Positions 33,886 to 42,509 of a stretch of 64,000 nt of DNA are shown piece by piece. Origin of the DNA: Alphaproteobacteria bacterium (GTDB lineage: Bacteria; Pseudomonadota; Alphaproteobacteria; UBA6615); the NCBI GenBank assembly GCA_011087645.1, contig JAALLF010000014.1, positions 1 through 64,000 on the forward strand. The letters run 5' to 3'. The notes under the pieces are model-generated. The model made no database searches and had not been told where the DNA came from. It worked only from the letters and a program-made list of their open reading frames with translations. The number at the start of each line of letters is the position of its first letter. Positions within the stretch are counted from its first letter, which is position 1. The position numbers and the translations under genes were made by a program.

Positions 33886-35163
33886 TCACAGCTGCCAGCG
33901 CCGTACGCCATCGGGCAACGCCAGGCCACGCCACATTCCCTTGATATCGGCGACCACCAGATCGGCCGCGCCCAGGCGAAGCAGATCGTCGGCGGTGAAG
34001 ATCTCGAACTCGCGGTGGCGCACCGCACCGACCACCGCATCGTAGCCTCTGGCATTGTCCAGACTGGCTAACAGGTCGAGACCATATTGCGCCTTCGCCT
34101 CGCCCGCATCGGCCTGGGGGTCGTACACATCGACGGCATGACCGCGCGCTGTGAGGGCGGCAATGACATCGATGACTTTTGAATTGCGCAGGTCGGGTAC
34201 ATTTTCCTTGAAGGTCAGCCCCAGCACCAAGACACGCCCGGTCTCGCGCGCCATGGCGGCGTCCACATTGTCGGCGACATAAGCGCCCACACCGTCATTG
34301 ATGCGCCGACCCGCCAGGATGATTTCGGGATGATGGCCCGCCTGTTCGGCCGCGTGGGCCAGATAATAGGGATCGACACCAATACAATGTCCGCCGACAA
34401 GGCCGGGGCGAAACGGCAGGAAATTCCACTTCGTATTGGCCGCGTCGAGCACATCGCTGGCGTTTATCTCCAATCTGCCGAGGATCATCGCCACTTCATT
34501 GACGAAGGCGATGTTGATATCGCGTTGGGCATTTTCGATAACCTTGGCGGCTTCCGCCGTGCGGATATCCGGGGCGCGGTGAATATCGCCGCCGTTGATA
34601 GCGCCGTAAATCGCTGCAAGCCGCTCGACGACCTCCGGGGTTTGCCCGGCCACGATCTTGGTGATTCGGTCGACGGTATGTTCCCGGTCGCCGGGATTGA
34701 TTCGCTCGGGTGAGTAGCCAAGGAAAAAGTCCTCGCCGCAGACAAGGCCCGACGCGCGCTCCAGCGCGGGCCCGCAGATATCTTCGGTGACCCCCGGATA
34801 GACCGTGGATTCGTAGACCACGATGGCGCCGGGCTGAAGCGCGGCGCCCACAGTCTCGCTCGCCGCCACAACCGCCGATAAATCCGGCTCATTGTCCCCT
34901 CCGACCGGCGTCGGCACGGTAATGATCAAAACACTGGAGCCATCGATTTTCGCCGGATCGTCGGTCAATTCCAGTGTGCTCAACGCAAGCGCGGCGGCAG
35001 TGACTTCCGAAGTTCTGTCAAAGCCGCGCTTGAGCTCGGCGATGCGCTCGGCGCTGATATCGAAGCCCAGTACAGGGCCGTGCTTGGCCAAGGCCATCGC
35101 TAACGGCAGGCCGACATATCCCAGACCGACGACACTTACTGTCTCCGCGCCGCTCATCATCAC
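33886..35163 (-). CDS. tviB: Nucleotide-sugar dehydrogenase (TviB/WbpA-like UDP-HexNAc 6-dehydrogenase)
   Basis: 425 residues. NAD-binding 'VSVVGLGYVGLPLAMALAKH', 'STVYPGVTEDICGPALE', 'FFLGYSPERINPGDREHT' and the catalytic cysteine in 'GLVGGHCIGVDPYYLAH' place it in the UDP-glucose/GDP-mannose dehydrogenase family. 'SPERINPGD' and the overall pattern are closest to the Vi-antigen TviB type, which oxidises UDP-GlcNAc to the uronic acid. It would supply an acidic amino sugar for a surface polysaccharide. It is divergent from cysD across a 213-base gap that holds palindromes. Confidence 0.85.
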   Translation of the reverse strand: MMMSGAETVSVVGLGYVGLPLAMALAKHGPVLGFDISAERIAELKRGFDRTSEVTAAALALSTLELTDDPAKIDGSSVLIITVPTPVGGDNEPDLSAVVAASETVGAALQPGAIVVYESTVYPGVTEDICGPALERASGLVCGEDFFLGYSPERINPGDREHTVDRITKIVAGQTPEVVERLAAIYGAINGGDIHRAPDIRTAEAAKVIENAQRDINIAFVNEVAMILGRLEINASDVLDAANTKWNFLPFRPGLVGGHCIGVDPYYLAHAAEQAGHHPEIILAGRRINDGVGAYVADNVDAAMARETGRVLVLGLTFKENVPDLRNSKVIDVIAALTARGHAVDVYDPQADAGEAKAQYGLDLLASLDNARGYDAVVGAVRHREFEIFTADDLLRLGAADLVVADIKGMWRGLALPDGVRRWQL

Positions 35164-35249
35164 CTCAACTCACTCAGGTTTTCTCACGGTCGATAAAGAG
35201 TTTCCGCCGCCCCCAGGCCTCATAACCGAGGAAGGGTTGCAAGAAAACA

Positions 35250-35268
35250 GCATATGCGCGTATACGCG
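35250..35268. promoter_or_regulatory. Adjacent palindromes between tviB and cysD
   Basis: GCATATGC (35250-35257) and the perfect 12-bp palindrome CGCGTATACGCG (35257-35268) share one base. They lie in the 213-base divergent gap, 87 bases before the tviB start and 109 before the cysD start. The surrounding sequence is A+T-rich. This could be an operator serving both directions; no matching regulator is identified. Confidence 0.35.
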
Positions 35269-35376
35269 ATAAAACTCAAAACCGCCATCAACGAGTCGGG
35301 CGTAAAGAAATATTTCACTTCTGATAGGACAAATAGCGATCCCTGCCGCTTTTTTTCAATAATTACAGTCAATCCC

Positions 35377-36171
35377 ATGAACCGCCTCGACCGACTGGAA
35401 GCCCATAGCATCTATATTTTGCGCGAAGCCTATAAACAGGCCCAGCCCCTGGCGATGCTGTGGTCGATTGGCAAGGACTCAAACGTCGTAACGTGGCTGG
35501 CCCGTAAGGCGTTTTTTGGCCGCGTCCCCTTTCCCGCCGTCCAATTGGACACCGGCATGGAACTCGACGAGGTCTACGCCTACCGCGATAAATACGTGCC
35601 CGAATGGGGCCTCGATCTGCGCGTCATCGACTGCCCGCCGGAATCGGAAATGGACCCGGACCTACCGCCAATGACCCGTTCGGCGGCGCGCAAGAGCGCG
35701 GGCCTGCGCCAATTGCTGGAACAGGGCAAATACGCCGGCATTATCGTCGGCATTCGCCGCGATGAAGAGGCGACCCGCGCGAAGGAACGAGTGTTCAGCC
35801 CGCGCAGCGTCGACGGCGCGTGGGAATTCCGTGACCAGCCGCCGGAGTTTTGGGACCAGTTTATGACCCAGCCGCCGCCGGATACCCATCTGCGCATTCA
35901 CCCGCTGCTACACTGGACCGAGGTCGATGTGTGGCGCTACACCGAGCGCGAGGGCATCCCTGTCAACTCGCTCTATTTCGCGCGCGACGGCAAACGCTAC
36001 CGCTCGCTGGGCGAAAAGAATATCACCGCGCCGGTGGATAGCGACGCGGCGACCATCGAAGAAATTATCGCCGAGCTCGAGACCACCCGCACACCGGAAC
36101 GCGCCGGGCGGTTGATGGACAGCGAGTCGGAGGATTCCTTCGAGCGCCTACGCACCTCGGGTTATATGTGA
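35377..36171 (+). CDS. cysD: Sulfate adenylyltransferase small subunit (CysD/NodP)
   Basis: ATP-sulfurylase catalytic subunit that makes adenylyl sulfate from ATP and sulfate with CysN. The start '[19 protein letters not shown]' is typical, and the PP-loop is '[20 protein letters not shown]'. '[19 protein letters not shown]' and '[20 protein letters not shown]' are strong signatures. The ATG at 35377 gives 264 residues; the frame is open 41 codons upstream without similarity. It overlaps the cysNC start. With two sulfotransferase genes in the window and no cysH/cysI nearby, the pair probably serves sulfation rather than cysteine synthesis. Confidence 0.93.
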   Translation: MNRLDRLEAHSIYILREAYKQAQPLAMLWSIGKDSNVVTWLARKAFFGRVPFPAVQLDTGMELDEVYAYRDKYVPEWGLDLRVIDCPPESEMDPDLPPMTRSAARKSAGLRQLLEQGKYAGIIVGIRRDEEATRAKERVFSPRSVDGAWEFRDQPPEFWDQFMTQPPPDTHLRIHPLLHWTEVDVWRYTEREGIPVNSLYFARDGKRYRSLGEKNITAPVDSDAATIEEIIAELETTRTPERAGRLMDSESEDSFERLRTSGYM

Positions 36172-38072
36172 TGAACAAGGCGATCAAACCGGCAGCCCCG
36201 GTAACAACCTTGTCAGCGGCGAAAGAGCAGTTGCGCGTGGTCATTGTCGGCCATGTGGACCATGGCAAGTCGACATTGGTCGGGCGGCTTTTCCACGACA
36301 CGGGCATGCTACCCGAGGGCAAGTTCGAAGCCATCGAAGAGATGTGCCGGCGCCGCGGCATGCCGTTCGAATGGGCCTTCCTGATGGACAGCCTCAAGGC
36401 CGAGCGCGACCAGGGCGTTACCATCGACACTTCGCAGATTTGGTTCAACCATGGCGAGCGCGAATACGTCCTGATCGACGCGCCCGGCCACCGCGAGTTC
36501 ATTCGCAATATGGTGACCGGCGCCTCGAACGCCGACGCCGCACTGCTGCTGATCGATGCAGATCAAGGGGTGCGCAGCCAGTCGCGCCACCATGGCTATC
36601 TGCTGCAGCTGCTCGGCGTCCGCCAGGTCGCCGTCGTGGTGAACAAGATGGATTTGATCGGCTACGACGAAGAGAAATTCCACGCCATCGAGCAGGAATA
36701 CCGCAACTATCTAGAAGGGCTCGGCGTGACGCCGACTTGTGTCATTCCGATCTCGGCGCGCGACGGCGACAATATCGCCAGCGCGTCCGATAATCTGGCC
36801 TGGCACAAGGGGCCGACAGTGCTCGGCGCGCTGGCGGGGTTCGCTCCGCCGCTGGGCAACGAAGACGCCCCCCTGCGTCTGCCCTTGCAGGACGTCTACA
36901 AGTTCGATGATCGGCGGATTTTCGCCGGCCGCATCGAAAGCGGCCGGTTCAAAGTCGGCGATGAACTTTTATTTTCGCCGAGCAACCGCACCGCCCATGT
37001 CGCTTCGATCGAAGCCTGGAACACGCCGGCGCCGGTTACGCAAGCCAGCGCCGGCTCGTCAGTTGGCTTTACCCTGGACGAGCAGATCTTCGCCGAACGC
37101 TGCGAAGTGGTCAGCCATCTCGACAACGCGCCGGTTGAAACCGATGTCTTTCACGTGCGCCTATTCTGGCTGTCGGCGCGGCCTCTCAAGGTTGGTGATA
37201 GCGTCACTTTGAAAATAGGACCGGCGGCGGTGCGGTCCACGATCGAGCAGATCGAGCGGGTCATCGATGTCGATGCGCTAACCGACCGAAGCGCTGAGAG
37301 CATTGCTCGCGACGAGATCGCCGACATTATCGTGCGCACCACCCAGCTTGTCGCTATCGACCCCCACCAAGATCTGCCGCGCACCGGCCGGGTCGTCTTC
37401 ACCGACCGCCACGAGACTTTGGGCGGCGGCATCGTCTCAATGGAACATTATCCCGATCAGCGCAAAATGGTCACGGTGCGGGCCACCAACGTCACCGCCG
37501 AAGCCCATCGGGTGACAACGGCCCAGCGTGTCGAACGCAATCTGCACAATCCCGGCGTGCTGTGGTTCACCGGCCTGTCGGGATCGGGTAAATCAACCTT
37601 GGCGATGGCGCTGGAACAGCGCCTGTTCGACCAGGGTTACCAGGTCTATGTGCTCGACGGCGATAATGTGCGCGGCGGCTTGAACGCCAATTTAGGCTTC
37701 TCGCCCGAGGATCGGGCGGAAAACATTCGCCGGGTCGGCGAAGTGGCGGCCCTGCTGGCCGATGCCGGCGTCATCGTCATCACCGCGTTCATCTCGCCCT
37801 ACCGGGCCGACCGCGAACGCGCCCGCGCCGCGGCGGGAGACGGGTTTCATGAGATTTATATCGAGGCCGATCTCGAAACCTGCGAATCGCGCGATCCCAA
37901 AGGTCTGTATAAACGCGCGCGCAGCGGCGAAATCTCCGAGTTCACCGGCATCACCGCGCCCTACGAGGCGCCCGATAAGCCCAATCTGGTGATCGACACC
38001 GCCGCCCACGATATCAACACCTGTATCGACCAGCTGGTGGCCTATATCGCGGAGAATTTCCGGCGCAGCTAA
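36168..38072 (+). CDS. cysNC: Bifunctional sulfate adenylyltransferase subunit 1/adenylyl-sulfate kinase (CysN-CysC, NodQ-like)
   Basis: 634 residues. The N-terminal GTPase (CysN) has '[20 protein letters not shown]' and '[20 protein letters not shown]', followed by EF-Tu-like barrels. The C-terminal APS kinase (CysC) begins near residue 460 with '[20 protein letters not shown]' and includes '[20 protein letters not shown]'. The fusion makes PAPS when paired with CysD, as NodQ does with NodP in rhizobia. It starts at GTG 36168 or, more likely, at ATG 36171 overlapping the cysD TGA. PAPS made here would feed the sulfotransferases at 43.6 and 53.4 kb. Confidence 0.95.
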   Translation: MMNKAIKPAAPVTTLSAAKEQLRVVIVGHVDHGKSTLVGRLFHDTGMLPEGKFEAIEEMCRRRGMPFEWAFLMDSLKAERDQGVTIDTSQIWFNHGEREYVLIDAPGHREFIRNMVTGASNADAALLLIDADQGVRSQSRHHGYLLQLLGVRQVAVVVNKMDLIGYDEEKFHAIEQEYRNYLEGLGVTPTCVIPISARDGDNIASASDNLAWHKGPTVLGALAGFAPPLGNEDAPLRLPLQDVYKFDDRRIFAGRIESGRFKVGDELLFSPSNRTAHVASIEAWNTPAPVTQASAGSSVGFTLDEQIFAERCEVVSHLDNAPVETDVFHVRLFWLSARPLKVGDSVTLKIGPAAVRSTIEQIERVIDVDALTDRSAESIARDEIADIIVRTTQLVAIDPHQDLPRTGRVVFTDRHETLGGGIVSMEHYPDQRKMVTVRATNVTAEAHRVTTAQRVERNLHNPGVLWFTGLSGSGKSTLAMALEQRLFDQGYQVYVLDGDNVRGGLNANLGFSPEDRAENIRRVGEVAALLADAGVIVITAFISPYRADRERARAAAGDGFHEIYIEADLETCESRDPKGLYKRARSGEISEFTGITAPYEAPDKPNLVIDTAAHDINTCIDQLVAYIAENFRRS

Positions 38073-38131
38073 GCACCCGCAAAGCGTTAACAGAATTCTA
38101 ACAAGTCACTGTATTTGCTAATGTTCTAGAC

Positions 38132-38185
38132 ATGAACGCGCTTGACTAGCGAGTCGATTGAGGCTATAGCGTTCATGTTATGAAC
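38132..38185 (+). promoter_or_regulatory. Candidate promoter and operator of the winged-helix regulator/NusG/pse operon
   Basis: TTGACT (38142-38147) and TATAGC (38165-38170) are 17 bases apart, a good sigma-70 arrangement. Directly after the -10 lies GTTCAT-GTT-ATGAAC (38171-38185), a perfect 6-bp inverted repeat. Another ATGAAC half-site (38132-38137) sits just before the -35. A GANTC site (GAGTC, 38151-38155) lies in the spacer. The palindrome covers the expected transcription start, so binding there should repress. The next gene encodes a winged-helix protein, a natural candidate for self-control. Confidence 0.5.
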
Positions 38186-38205
38186 ATGGCCGGAAGCGAA
38201 TTGCT

Positions 38206-38865
38206 GTGACCCCTGCGGATTCAATCGGCGACGAACGCCATTCGGATACCGACACCACGTTGCGCATTCTCGACGCCGTGGCTCGTGACGGCGATCAAAG
38301 CCAGCGCGCTATGGCCGGCGAAACCGGGGTCGCGCTTGGGCTCGCTAACGCCTATTTGCGCCGCTGCGCCCGCAAGGGTTGGATTAAGATGCGCGAAGCA
38401 CCAGCCCGGCGCTATCTCTATTACATTACGCCCCAGGGGTTTGCCGAAAAGGCGCGGCTGACGGCGGAGTATTTGTCCACCTCCTTCGATATGTTTCGCG
38501 CCGCCCGCGGCCAATGCGATGAGATGATCGCGGCCTGCGATCGCCAGGGAATTCGAAAAATCGCGCTCATCGGCGCTGGCGATCTGGCCGAAGTGGCGGC
38601 GCTATCGGCGCTCGGATCGGAGGTTGAAATCGTCGCGGTAATTGACCCCAAGTCAAACCAGCCCAGGCTTGCGGGCTTGCCGGTGGTGCGCTCACTCGAT
38701 GAGATCGGCCCCGTCGACGCGGTGGTCGTCACCGACATCGTCGAACCCCAAGCCACCTATGAGGCGCTGGCCAAGTCGTGGCCGGCGGGACAGCTCTTCG
38801 CCCCGCCCCTGCTGCGGATCGCGCACGACACCAACGACCGGCCGCCATGGGACGAAACGCCATGA
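38206..38865 (+). CDS. Winged-helix transcriptional regulator of the glycan operon
   Basis: 219 residues. Residues ~15-90 form a winged helix ('TLRILDAVARDGDQSQRAMA', 'LANAYLRRCARKGWIKMRE', 'RRYLYYITPQGFAEKARLTA'). Residues ~115-200 look like a Rossmann-type sensing domain ('IRKIALIGAGDLAEVAALSA', 'VEIVAVIDPKSNQPRLAGLP'). Proteins of this build often precede polysaccharide genes in alphaproteobacteria. The start is GTG at 38206. It overlaps the NusG-like gene by 4 bases (ATGA). A palindrome at 38171-38185 over the likely promoter suggests autoregulation. The ligand is unknown; the second domain could sense a nucleotide sugar or NAD(H), which is inference. Confidence 0.82.
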   Translation: MTPADSIGDERHSDTDTTLRILDAVARDGDQSQRAMAGETGVALGLANAYLRRCARKGWIKMREAPARRYLYYITPQGFAEKARLTAEYLSTSFDMFRAARGQCDEMIAACDRQGIRKIALIGAGDLAEVAALSALGSEVEIVAVIDPKSNQPRLAGLPVVRSLDEIGPVDAVVVTDIVEPQATYEALAKSWPAGQLFAPPLLRIAHDTNDRPPWDETP

Positions 38866-39362
38866 ACCGTTGGTATATCGTCCACACCCAGCCCAACGGC
38901 GAGGAACGCGCCCGACACAATCTCGAACGCCAGGGCTTCGCCGTCTATCTACCGAAATACCTTAAGCATCGCCGCCACGCGCGGCGCACTGAGCATGTAC
39001 GTCGGCCGCTCTTTCCGCGATATTTGTTTGTCCGTTTCGATCCTGAACGTGCCCAATGGCGCTCGATCAACGGCACTTTCGGGGTGGCGTATTTAGTCGC
39101 AAACGGCAACGAACCAACGCCCGTGCCCGATGAGATAATCGAGGCCATTCAAGCGCGCCACGACAGTGATGACTTGGTTGTGCTGCACGCGCTGGACTCT
39201 TTCGAGCGCGGCCAGAAACTAGACATCGTCGACGGCCCGTTTGCCTGGCGCACCGGGTTCTTCCAACGCTTGAGCGACAACGACCGCGTGGTTTTGCTGC
39301 TCAATCTGCTGGGCCGGCAAGTCACTGTAACGGTTCCGCCCGAAGCGGTCGCGGCGGCGTAA
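38862..39362 (+). CDS. NusG-paralogue antiterminator (RfaH-like)
   Basis: 166 residues. The NGN domain is clear: 'NRWYIVHTQPNGEERARHNL', 'GFAVYLPKYLKHRR' and 'PLFPRYLFVRFDPE'. It is followed by a KOW-like C-terminal domain ('FERGQKLDIVDGPFAWRTGF', 'DRVVLLLNLLGRQVTVTVP'). Specialised NusG paralogues keep RNA polymerase elongating through long polysaccharide operons, so this one probably acts on the pse/glycan genes downstream. The general NusG would be encoded elsewhere beside secE/rplK. No ops or JUMPStart-like element could be recognised. The start is set by the ATGA overlap with the regulator gene. Confidence 0.88.
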   Translation: MNRWYIVHTQPNGEERARHNLERQGFAVYLPKYLKHRRHARRTEHVRRPLFPRYLFVRFDPERAQWRSINGTFGVAYLVANGNEPTPVPDEIIEAIQARHDSDDLVVLHALDSFERGQKLDIVDGPFAWRTGFFQRLSDNDRVVLLLNLLGRQVTVTVPPEAVAAA

Positions 39363-39367
39363 TACCG

Positions 39368-39384
39368 GCCGGCGAATTGCCGGC
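39368..39384 (+). terminator. Hairpin between the NusG paralogue and pseB genes
   Basis: GCCGGC (39368-39373) and GCCGGC (39379-39384) form a 6-bp G+C-rich stem with loop GAATT, just 6 bases after the stop of the NusG-like gene. There is no T run, so it is not a classical intrinsic terminator. It could be a pause or attenuation point that the NusG paralogue overrides. The remaining 99 bases to pseB hold no other clear signal. Confidence 0.35.
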
Positions 39385-39483
39385 TGCCTATCCCTTTGCG
39401 GGCCGGATGACACGCTGTCACCCGGACTGCGGTAGCGTGGGAAACCTCGTTAAATTCTCCTTCACGAATTGAGTTGATGTCCC

Positions 39484-40530
39484 TTGAGCAAATCTGAACA
39501 GCCGTCTCTGGTTCACACCTTCGACTCGCCGATGCCCGATTTCGATGGCGCCTCTATTCTGGTTACCGGCGGCACCGGATCCTTCGGCAAGGCGTTCGTG
39601 CACGCGGTGCTGCAAAAATTCCAGCCGCTAAAACTCATTATTTTCTCGCGCGATGAGCTGAAGCAGTTTGACATGCAGCAGGATGCGCGGTTCCGCGACC
39701 ATGATTGCTTGCGCTATTTTATTGGTGACGTGCGCGATTCCGACCGGCTGGAACTGGCCTTTCGCGAGATCGATATCGTGGTGCACGCCGCGGCGCTCAA
39801 GCAAATAACCACCGCAGAATACAATCCGATCGAATGTATAAAAACCAACGTCCACGGCGCCGAAAATGTCGTCATGGCGGCGATCCGCAGCGGCGTGAAA
39901 AAGGTGATGGCGCTATCGACCGACAAGGCAGTCAACCCGGCAAACCTGTATGGCGCCAGCAAACTGGCCGCCGACAAGATCTTCATCGCCGCGAATAATT
40001 TGAGCGGCCGCGGCGGTACGGCATTCTCGGTAGTGCGCTATGGCAACGTGATCGATTCCCGCGGCAGTGTGGTGCCGCATTTCCGCCGGCTCATCGAGGA
40101 AGGCGCAACCAGTCTGCCCATCACCGACGAGCGCATGACGCGGTTCTGGATGACTTTGGATCAGGGCGTACATTTTGTGCTGTCGAGCATATCGCTCATG
40201 GAAAGCGGCGAAATATTTGTTCCCAAGCTGCCCAGTATGACGGTCTGCGACGTTGCGCTGGCGATGGCGCCGGATTTGCCCCATGAAGTGGTTGGCATCC
40301 GCATCGGCGAGAAGCTGCACGAGGTGCTCATCACCGAAGCCGACACGCGATACACTATCGAAATCGACGACCGCTACGTCATCTTGCCAGCCGCACTCGA
40401 TGGCGAAGCAAAGGTCCGGGGGGCATGGGCCGGGGTGACGCCCATCAAAGACGGCTCGCGTTATGCCAGCGACACCAACCCCGATTGGCTCGCGGTCGAG
40501 CAATTTCGCGCGCTGCTCGGAACCGATTGA
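39484..40530 (+). CDS. pseB: UDP-GlcNAc 4,6-dehydratase (5-inverting) PseB
   Basis: First enzyme of pseudaminic acid synthesis. It dehydrates UDP-GlcNAc and inverts C5. Typical blocks: 'ILVTGGTGSFGKAFVHAVLQ', 'FSRDELKQFDMQQ', 'YFIGDVRDSDRLELAF', 'AALKQITTAEYNPIECIKTN' and the catalytic-region 'ALSTDKAVNPANLYGASKLA'. The 348-residue call starts at TTG 39484; the conserved part begins around residue 16 and no better start is evident. It overlaps the pseC frame. All other Pse enzymes are encoded within the next 8 kb, which makes the assignment secure. Confidence 0.93.
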   Translation: MSKSEQPSLVHTFDSPMPDFDGASILVTGGTGSFGKAFVHAVLQKFQPLKLIIFSRDELKQFDMQQDARFRDHDCLRYFIGDVRDSDRLELAFREIDIVVHAAALKQITTAEYNPIECIKTNVHGAENVVMAAIRSGVKKVMALSTDKAVNPANLYGASKLAADKIFIAANNLSGRGGTAFSVVRYGNVIDSRGSVVPHFRRLIEEGATSLPITDERMTRFWMTLDQGVHFVLSSISLMESGEIFVPKLPSMTVCDVALAMAPDLPHEVVGIRIGEKLHEVLITEADTRYTIEIDDRYVILPAALDGEAKVRGAWAGVTPIKDGSRYASDTNPDWLAVEQFRALLGTD

Positions 40531-41731
40531 GGATCGACCCATAGCGTTCCTGCCCTATGGCCGTCAGACGATCGAGGATGACGACATCGCTGCCGTTGTC
40601 GCCACGTTAAAAAGCGATTTCCTGACCACCGGGCCTGCCGTCGATGCCTTCGAACAGGCCTTTGCTGACTATGTCGGCACGGCACACGCCGTGGCCGTAA
40701 GCAGCGGTACGGCCGCTTTGCACCTGGCTGCATTGGCGCTCGGACTCGGGCCGGGTGACGCCGTCGTGGTGCCATCGGTCACCTTCGTCGCGACGGCGAA
40801 CGCGGTGCGCTATGTCAACGCCGACGTGGTGCTTGCTGATGTCGACCCTGACACCGGCCTGATGGGGCCCGATGAGTTACAAGCCGCATTCGACCGCGCA
40901 AAGAACGCAACTGTCCGTGCGGCCTTTCCCGTTCATCTGAACGGGCAGCCGTGCGATATGGCGGCCCTCGCCGACGTCGCGCGGGCCAATGATTTAGAGC
41001 TAGTGGAGGATGCGTGTCATGCGTTGGGGGGCAATGTCGACGGTCACGCCATCGGCGACACCCATGCCAGCCGAATGGCGATGTTCTCCCTCCATCCGGT
41101 AAAAGCGATTGCCATGGGCGAGGGCGGGCTGTTGACCACCAACGACGATGAGCTTGCCACAGCACTGCACCGCCTGCGCAATCACGGGTTGGTTCAAGAC
41201 AGCGACATTTTCAGCGACCGAGACGAGGCCTTCGACACCGCCGGCCAACCCAATCCCTGGTACTACGAACTGCACACGCCGGGCTTTAACTACCGAGCCA
41301 GCGATATCCACTGCGCGCTGGGCCATTCACAACTGGGCAAACTCGATCGGTTTCTCGATCGACGGCGCACCCTCGCCAATCTCTACGATCGGCTGTTGGC
41401 GCCGTTGGCACCCCTGGTGCGACCGGTGCCCCGGGTTTCATGGGGTCAATCGGGGTGGCATCTTTATCCGGTGCTGATTGATTTCGATGCTGCGGATGTT
41501 TCGCGCGCCTCGCTGATGCACGCGCTCACGGCCGACGGCATCGGCAGTCAGGTGCACTATATTCCCGTCCATCGCCAGCCCTATTACCGGGCCATCGACC
41601 CCGATCTCACCCTCTCCGGCGCCGATGCTTACTATACACGCTGCCTGTCGTTGCCCTTCTTCCCAGCAATGGCGGACGCTGATGTGGATCGCGTGGTCGC
41701 AAGCCTAACCAGAAATTTGGGCACTAGTTGA
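40463..41731 (+). CDS. pseC: UDP-4-amino-4,6-dideoxy-N-acetyl-L-altrosamine transaminase PseC
   Basis: PLP aminotransferase acting after PseB. Family signatures: 'FLPYGRQTIEDDDIAAVV' at the expected N-terminus, 'DFLTTGPAVDAFEQAFADYV', 'AVSSGTAALHLAALALG', 'VEDACHALGG' and the lysine in 'MFSLHPVKAIAMGEGGLL'. The ATG at 40463 is the only standard start before the conserved region, but it overlaps pseB by 68 bases and adds ~26 unrelated residues. The family N-terminus would begin near an ATA at 40541, which has GAGGA 7 bases upstream. The start is therefore uncertain; the rest of the gene is not. Confidence 0.92.
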   Translation: MPATPTPIGSRSSNFARCSEPIEDRPIAFLPYGRQTIEDDDIAAVVATLKSDFLTTGPAVDAFEQAFADYVGTAHAVAVSSGTAALHLAALALGLGPGDAVVVPSVTFVATANAVRYVNADVVLADVDPDTGLMGPDELQAAFDRAKNATVRAAFPVHLNGQPCDMAALADVARANDLELVEDACHALGGNVDGHAIGDTHASRMAMFSLHPVKAIAMGEGGLLTTNDDELATALHRLRNHGLVQDSDIFSDRDEAFDTAGQPNPWYYELHTPGFNYRASDIHCALGHSQLGKLDRFLDRRRTLANLYDRLLAPLAPLVRPVPRVSWGQSGWHLYPVLIDFDAADVSRASLMHALTADGIGSQVHYIPVHRQPYYRAIDPDLTLSGADAYYTRCLSLPFFPAMADADVDRVVASLTRNLGTS

Positions 41732-41747
41732 TACGGGGGTCTCGTCG

Positions 41748-42425
41748 ATGCGCGTTGCAATAATACCGGCCCGGGGTGGCTCAAAGCGGGTACCGCGTAA
41801 AAACCTCCTTGATATCGGCGGCCACCCGATGCTGACCTACCCAATTCGCTGCGCGCAAGAAAGCGGCCTGTTCGATGAGATTTTTGTCTCCACAGAGGAT
41901 TCCGAGATCGCGGATATCGCTCGCGCGGCTGGAGCTTCAGTAATCGACCGGCCACCAACGCTTGCCGATGACGAAGTAAATGTAGACGAGGTCTGCCTGC
42001 ATGGCCTGGAAGCGCTCGCCGAACTGGGGCTGGCCATTGATACATTCTGCTGCATCTATGCAACAGCGATTTTCATCACGCCGGAAGACTTACGATCTTC
42101 TTTGGCGATTCTTGATGAAGAACCGGAGGCCGACATTGTTATGGGTGTCTCGGCATACGGCATAAACCCGGTCAAGGCGTTGCGATGCGATGGCGATTTT
42201 TGGCGGCTTGAGTGGCCCGAATATGCAGGCTTGAGGTCGCAGCTTCTGCCGCATTTCGTCGCCAGCAACGGTACGCTTTATTGGGCGCGTTCGACAACAT
42301 TCCAAGCCGACGGCACCTTCTATCCGGAGCGCTTAAAATGTTATGAGCTTCCCGCCTCGCGGGGTGTCGATATAGACACTTCGGAAGACTTGGCTCAGGC
42401 CCGCCGCCTGATGGATGCACCGTGA
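41748..42425 (+). CDS. pseF: Pseudaminic acid cytidylyltransferase PseF
   Basis: Makes CMP-pseudaminic acid. The 225-residue protein begins 'MRVAIIPARGGSKRVPRKNL' and has 'FDEIFVSTEDSEIADIARAA', 'RPPTLADDEVNVDEV', 'FCCIYATAIFITPEDL' and the closing 'RGVDIDTSEDLAQARRLM', all typical of PseF. It is 16 bases after pseC. A second, different CMP-nonulosonate synthetase gene lies at 5313-6083, consistent with two separate nonulosonic acids. After this gene an 84-base gap with no recognised signal leads to the A+T-richer methyltransferase gene. Confidence 0.92.
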   Translation: MRVAIIPARGGSKRVPRKNLLDIGGHPMLTYPIRCAQESGLFDEIFVSTEDSEIADIARAAGASVIDRPPTLADDEVNVDEVCLHGLEALAELGLAIDTFCCIYATAIFITPEDLRSSLAILDEEPEADIVMGVSAYGINPVKALRCDGDFWRLEWPEYAGLRSQLLPHFVASNGTLYWARSTTFQADGTFYPERLKCYELPASRGVDIDTSEDLAQARRLMDAP

Positions 42426-42509
42426 GCCGGCAAGGGTTTCCGGTAGCCGATGGCGCCGCCTCGACTCCGCAGTTGCGCTTATTCAGCATTGATCACTTGC
42501 CATATTTAA

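Noticed and set aside
38862..39483. Possible ops or JUMPStart element for the NusG paralogue.
   Set aside because: No recognisable GGCGGTAG-like or JUMPStart sequence was found upstream of the regulator or pseB genes.
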